Below are positions 5,694 to 7,300 of a stretch of DNA of 7,300 bases, one piece after another (within the stretch, counting starts at the first letter, position 1; every line of letters starts with the position of its first letter). Location: NCBI GenBank assembly GCA_020056205.1, contig JAGVIF010000506.1, positions 1 through 7,300 of the forward strand. The letters run 5' to 3'. A model generated the notes under the pieces. That model had not been told where the DNA came from, searched no databases, and worked only from the letters and a program-made list of their open reading frames with translations. Source of the stretch: Lentisphaeria bacterium (GTDB taxonomy: Bacteria; Verrucomicrobiota; Lentisphaeria; Victivallales; GWF2-50-93). The position numbers were made by a program, and so were the translations under genes.

Positions 5694-6695
5694 ATGCTGT
5701 ATCCTCCTACTGCTCTGATACTTGCGCCTATTTCAGGATACACCGACATCCCATACAGGAACGGCGCGATACGGCATGGATGCGCATTCGCGTTTACCGA
5801 AATGATTGACGACGCCTCTCTCGTCTTCGGAAATAAAAAAACTCTGCGCTTCCTTGAAAGGGCGGACAACGAAAAATGGCTCGGAGCGCAAATTGTGGGA
5901 TCCGACACCGACACTTTGTCAAAAGCGGCGCGGATAATCTCAAATTATAATTTCGACGCTCTGGACTTTAATCTTGGCTGTCCTGCGCCAAAAGTTGTAA
6001 AAAAAGGCGAAGGCTCGGCTCTTTCCGCAGACTATGACCGCGCGCTAAAAGCCTTTGAAGCTCTAAGAAAAAACTCCGATATGCCCGTCTCGGCTAAAAT
6101 AAGAATATTGGACGACAAATCCCCTGAGCCAACGCTCAAACTCGCCAAAGGGCTTGAGGGCGCCGGCGCCTGCGCGATAACAGTCCACGGCAGGCTCGCA
6201 AAACAATTTTACAGCGGCCCTGTGAACCACGATATTATTTGCGAAATTCGCAAAAATCTAAAAATCCAGGTGGTGGCGAACGGGGGAATAAATTCAAGAC
6301 AAAAATATATGGAGATGGTATCTCTCGCGGGAAGCGGCCCTGTCATGCTCGCCACAGGCGCAATGGGCAATCCGTGGATATTCGAGGAAATTGAATACGC
6401 GGAAAAGTTCACCCCGCCCGCCCCGCGTCAAGTCGCCGATGAAATGGAAAAACACATACTGGAAACATGCGAATACTACGGAACGGAAATCGGATTGCGA
6501 ATTTCGCGAAAATTTATTTTCGATTATATGAAGGGCAGAGGATATCCAGCCCTCTTGAAAAATCAGGTGATTCATATAAAGGCTATAGCTGATTTAAAAT
6601 CCTTCATCTGCGAAATTCGCAAAGGTCCGTCGGATGGATATTTTAAATGGCTTGAGAAAAATCCGGGCGCCCCAAGAAAAATTCGACATCCATAA
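5694..6695 (+). CDS. dus: tRNA-dihydrouridine synthase (DusB/NifR3-like)
   Basis: This FMN enzyme reduces uridine to dihydrouridine in the tRNA D-loop using NADPH. The 333-residue product has the FMN-barrel opening LAPISGYTDIPYR (10-22), where most relatives have LAPMAGVTD. The catalytic Cys96 lies in FNLGCPAPKVVKKGEGSAL (92-110), followed by the active-site region SAKIR (133-137), TVHGR with His165 (163-167), ANGGI (195-199) and the phosphate-binding ATGAMGNPWIF (220-230). The C-terminal helical part (about 245-318) has the family pattern RISRKFIFDYMKG. Length is close to E. coli DusB (321), so it looks complete. The ATG gives the barrel motif right at the N-terminus. No Shine-Dalgarno sequence is seen; the 11-nt gap after the reductase suggests co-transcription. 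Three copies of the window's palindromic repeat lie inside this gene. The exact subfamily is uncertain. Confidence 0.94.
   Translation: MLYPPTALILAPISGYTDIPYRNGAIRHGCAFAFTEMIDDASLVFGNKKTLRFLERADNEKWLGAQIVGSDTDTLSKAARIISNYNFDALDFNLGCPAPKVVKKGEGSALSADYDRALKAFEALRKNSDMPVSAKIRILDDKSPEPTLKLAKGLEGAGACAITVHGRLAKQFYSGPVNHDIICEIRKNLKIQVVANGGINSRQKYMEMVSLAGSGPVMLATGAMGNPWIFEEIEYAEKFTPPAPRQVADEMEKHILETCEYYGTEIGLRISRKFIFDYMKGRGYPALLKNQVIHIKAIADLKSFICEIRKGPSDGYFKWLEKNPGAPRKIRHP
6239..6253 (+). repeat. Exact copy 2 of the TGCGAAATTCGCA palindrome
   Basis: TTGCGAA, A, TTCGCAA inside dus; the arms extend by one further pair (6238 with 6254). It is read as Cys-Glu-Ile-Arg-Lys (residues 183-187), the same phase as the copy at 6609 but not that of the murD copy. 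Confidence 0.7.
6497..6507 (-). repeat. Reverse-orientation core copy of the palindrome
   Basis: GCGAATTTCGC is the reverse complement of the core GCGAAATTCGC, inside dus. It is read in a third codon phase (Leu-Arg-Ile-Ser-Arg), part of the conserved helix RISRKF, so protein constraint may explain it in part. Confidence 0.5.
6609..6621 (+). repeat. Exact copy 3 of the TGCGAAATTCGCA palindrome
   Basis: TGCGAA, A, TTCGCA near the 3' end of dus, again read as Cys-Glu-Ile-Arg-Lys (residues 306-310). The 15-base match TGCGAAATTCGCAAA is shared with the copies at 2377 and 6240. Confidence 0.7.
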
Positions 6696-6827
6696 AAAAT
6701 ACTGTTTATTTACGGAAGTGAATATTTATCATTATTTTTCATACTTGCTCTCCACGGGGTGGAACATTAGGTTAGGGGTAATTCCATTGCCAAAAACATA
6801 TTGCCATGTCCCCCTTGACGCAGTTCA
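6696..6827. other. Spacer between convergent genes, no supported feature
   Basis: This 132-nt AT-rich stretch separates dus from the stop of the - strand hydrolase fragment. It contains a small 5-bp hairpin (TCCAC/GTGGA, 6751-6763) without a T-tract on either strand. I see no convincing terminator, promoter, tRNA or small gene. Confidence 0.5.
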
Positions 6828-7300
6828 TCAAATTATTGCTGACCCGTGTGATATGCGTCCGTATCCACTTGGACAGGCATTGCCTTTGACTCTTTGTATT
6901 TCTTCGAGTTCGGGAATGGATTCGACCTTGCCGCCAAGATATTCCTGAAGCCTGATTGAAAGTTCCTTGAGCCTGGCTTCCTGTCCTGCGAAACGGATCT
7001 GCATTGTCTCGAGTCCGAAAGGCTTGTTGTTTCTATGCCACATTGCTCTGAAGGCGACAGCGAATTTTCTGAGCTGCCTGTCATAATCCGCGATAAGCGG
7101 CATGACCTTTGCAAGGGCTTTTTTATCCCTTTTGAGATACCTTGAAATAAGCGCGTCTGCCAAAGTGAGTTTCGCTGCAACTGCGTCTGTGAGAGCTTTT
7201 GCAAGAGTCATATCTCCGGCCGAACCCCGCGCTTTCGACTTTGCAAGAATACTTGAGATATTGGAGCATGTCTTGAGTGTGTTTGTAAAATACTTGTCTT
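6828..7300 (-). CDS. C-terminal part of a family-20-like glycoside hydrolase (beta-N-acetylhexosaminidase-like), cut by the window edge
   Basis: The frame is open from the right edge to the TGA at 6828-6830, so this is the 3' end of a longer gene; the internal ATG at 7211 is not its start. The visible part is mostly helical. It carries a pattern I recognise from the C-terminal helical region of GH20-type beta-N-acetylhexosaminidases: a run like LISRYLKRDKKAL, then FRAMWHRNNKPFGLETMQIR, then ARLKELSIRLQEYLGGKVE and IPELEE. No catalytic residues are in view, so activity cannot be judged, and substrate (N-acetylglucosamine-containing glycans) is family-based inference. The last 20 or so residues after IPELEE (from IQRVKG to SAII) do not resemble the usual family end, so the C-terminus may be shortened or altered. 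Gln is mostly CAG here, while CAA is common in neighbouring genes. It converges on dus. Confidence 0.7.
   Translation of the reverse strand, partial: DKYFTNTLKTCSNISSILAKSKARGSAGDMTLAKALTDAVAAKLTLADALISRYLKRDKKALAKVMPLIADYDRQLRKFAVAFRAMWHRNNKPFGLETMQIRFAGQEARLKELSIRLQEYLGGKVESIPELEEIQRVKGNACPSGYGRISHGSAII

Noticed and set aside
6751..6763. TCCAC/GTGGA hairpin as terminator for dus or the hydrolase gene
   Set aside because: The stem is only 5 bp and no T-tract follows on either strand.
6634..6948. Open frame of 104 codons on the + strand spanning the end of dus, the spacer and the hydrolase end
   Set aside because: It overlaps two better-supported genes, has no Shine-Dalgarno sequence and shows no recognisable domain.
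6833..7204. Second - strand open frame over the hydrolase fragment
   Set aside because: The alternative frame carries the GH20-like pattern; this one is low-complexity shadow sequence.
1..7300. tRNA or rRNA genes, CRISPR arrays, insertion sequences, phage or toxin genes
   Set aside because: I saw no cloverleaf, regularly spaced long repeat with spacers, transposase motif or terminal inverted repeats; the palindrome copies are irregularly spaced and too short for a CRISPR.

Overview
The window holds seven genes. Six lie on the + strand in two groups, and one is a partial gene on the - strand that runs off the right edge. Every gene shows homology to a known family; I do not see a clearly new multi-gene system. 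The organism looks like a Gram-negative bacterium with peptidoglycan and an outer membrane (mraY, murD, two probable lipoproteins, one resembling outer-membrane lipid-transport accessory proteins). The order mraY-murD-LysM protein recalls the chlamydial order mraY-murD-nlpD, so a member of the PVC superphylum such as Lentisphaerota or Verrucomicrobiota is my best guess. This is inference from gene order and protein style, not a phylogenetic result.

Left group (4-4434, +): a PqiC/ABC-auxiliary-like lipoprotein, a two-CBS-domain protein, mraY, murD and a triple-LysM probable lipoprotein are packed almost without gaps. Junctions are 5 nt, a 1-nt TAATG overlap, 18 nt, and a 4-nt GTGA overlap. They probably form one transcript that ends at a strong intrinsic terminator (4484-4521). 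MraY makes lipid I and MurD adds D-glutamate to UDP-MurNAc-L-Ala. The LysM protein should bind finished peptidoglycan. The CBS protein may sense adenine nucleotides. The usual dcw neighbours murF (before mraY) and ftsW/murG (after) are absent, so the cell-wall cluster is split here.

Middle group (4561-6695, +): an aldo/keto reductase with two C-terminal cysteine clusters of 4Fe-4S type, then a tRNA-dihydrouridine synthase 11 nt downstream. Neither has a recognisable Shine-Dalgarno sequence.

Right end (6696-7300): a 132-nt spacer with nothing I can support, then the C-terminal part of a family-20-like glycoside hydrolase on the - strand, convergent with the dus gene.

The most unusual feature at DNA level is a short palindrome, TGCGAAATTCGCA. 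It has three exact copies, one reverse-orientation core copy and two looser variants, and it occurs in coding and intergenic DNA and in different reading frames.
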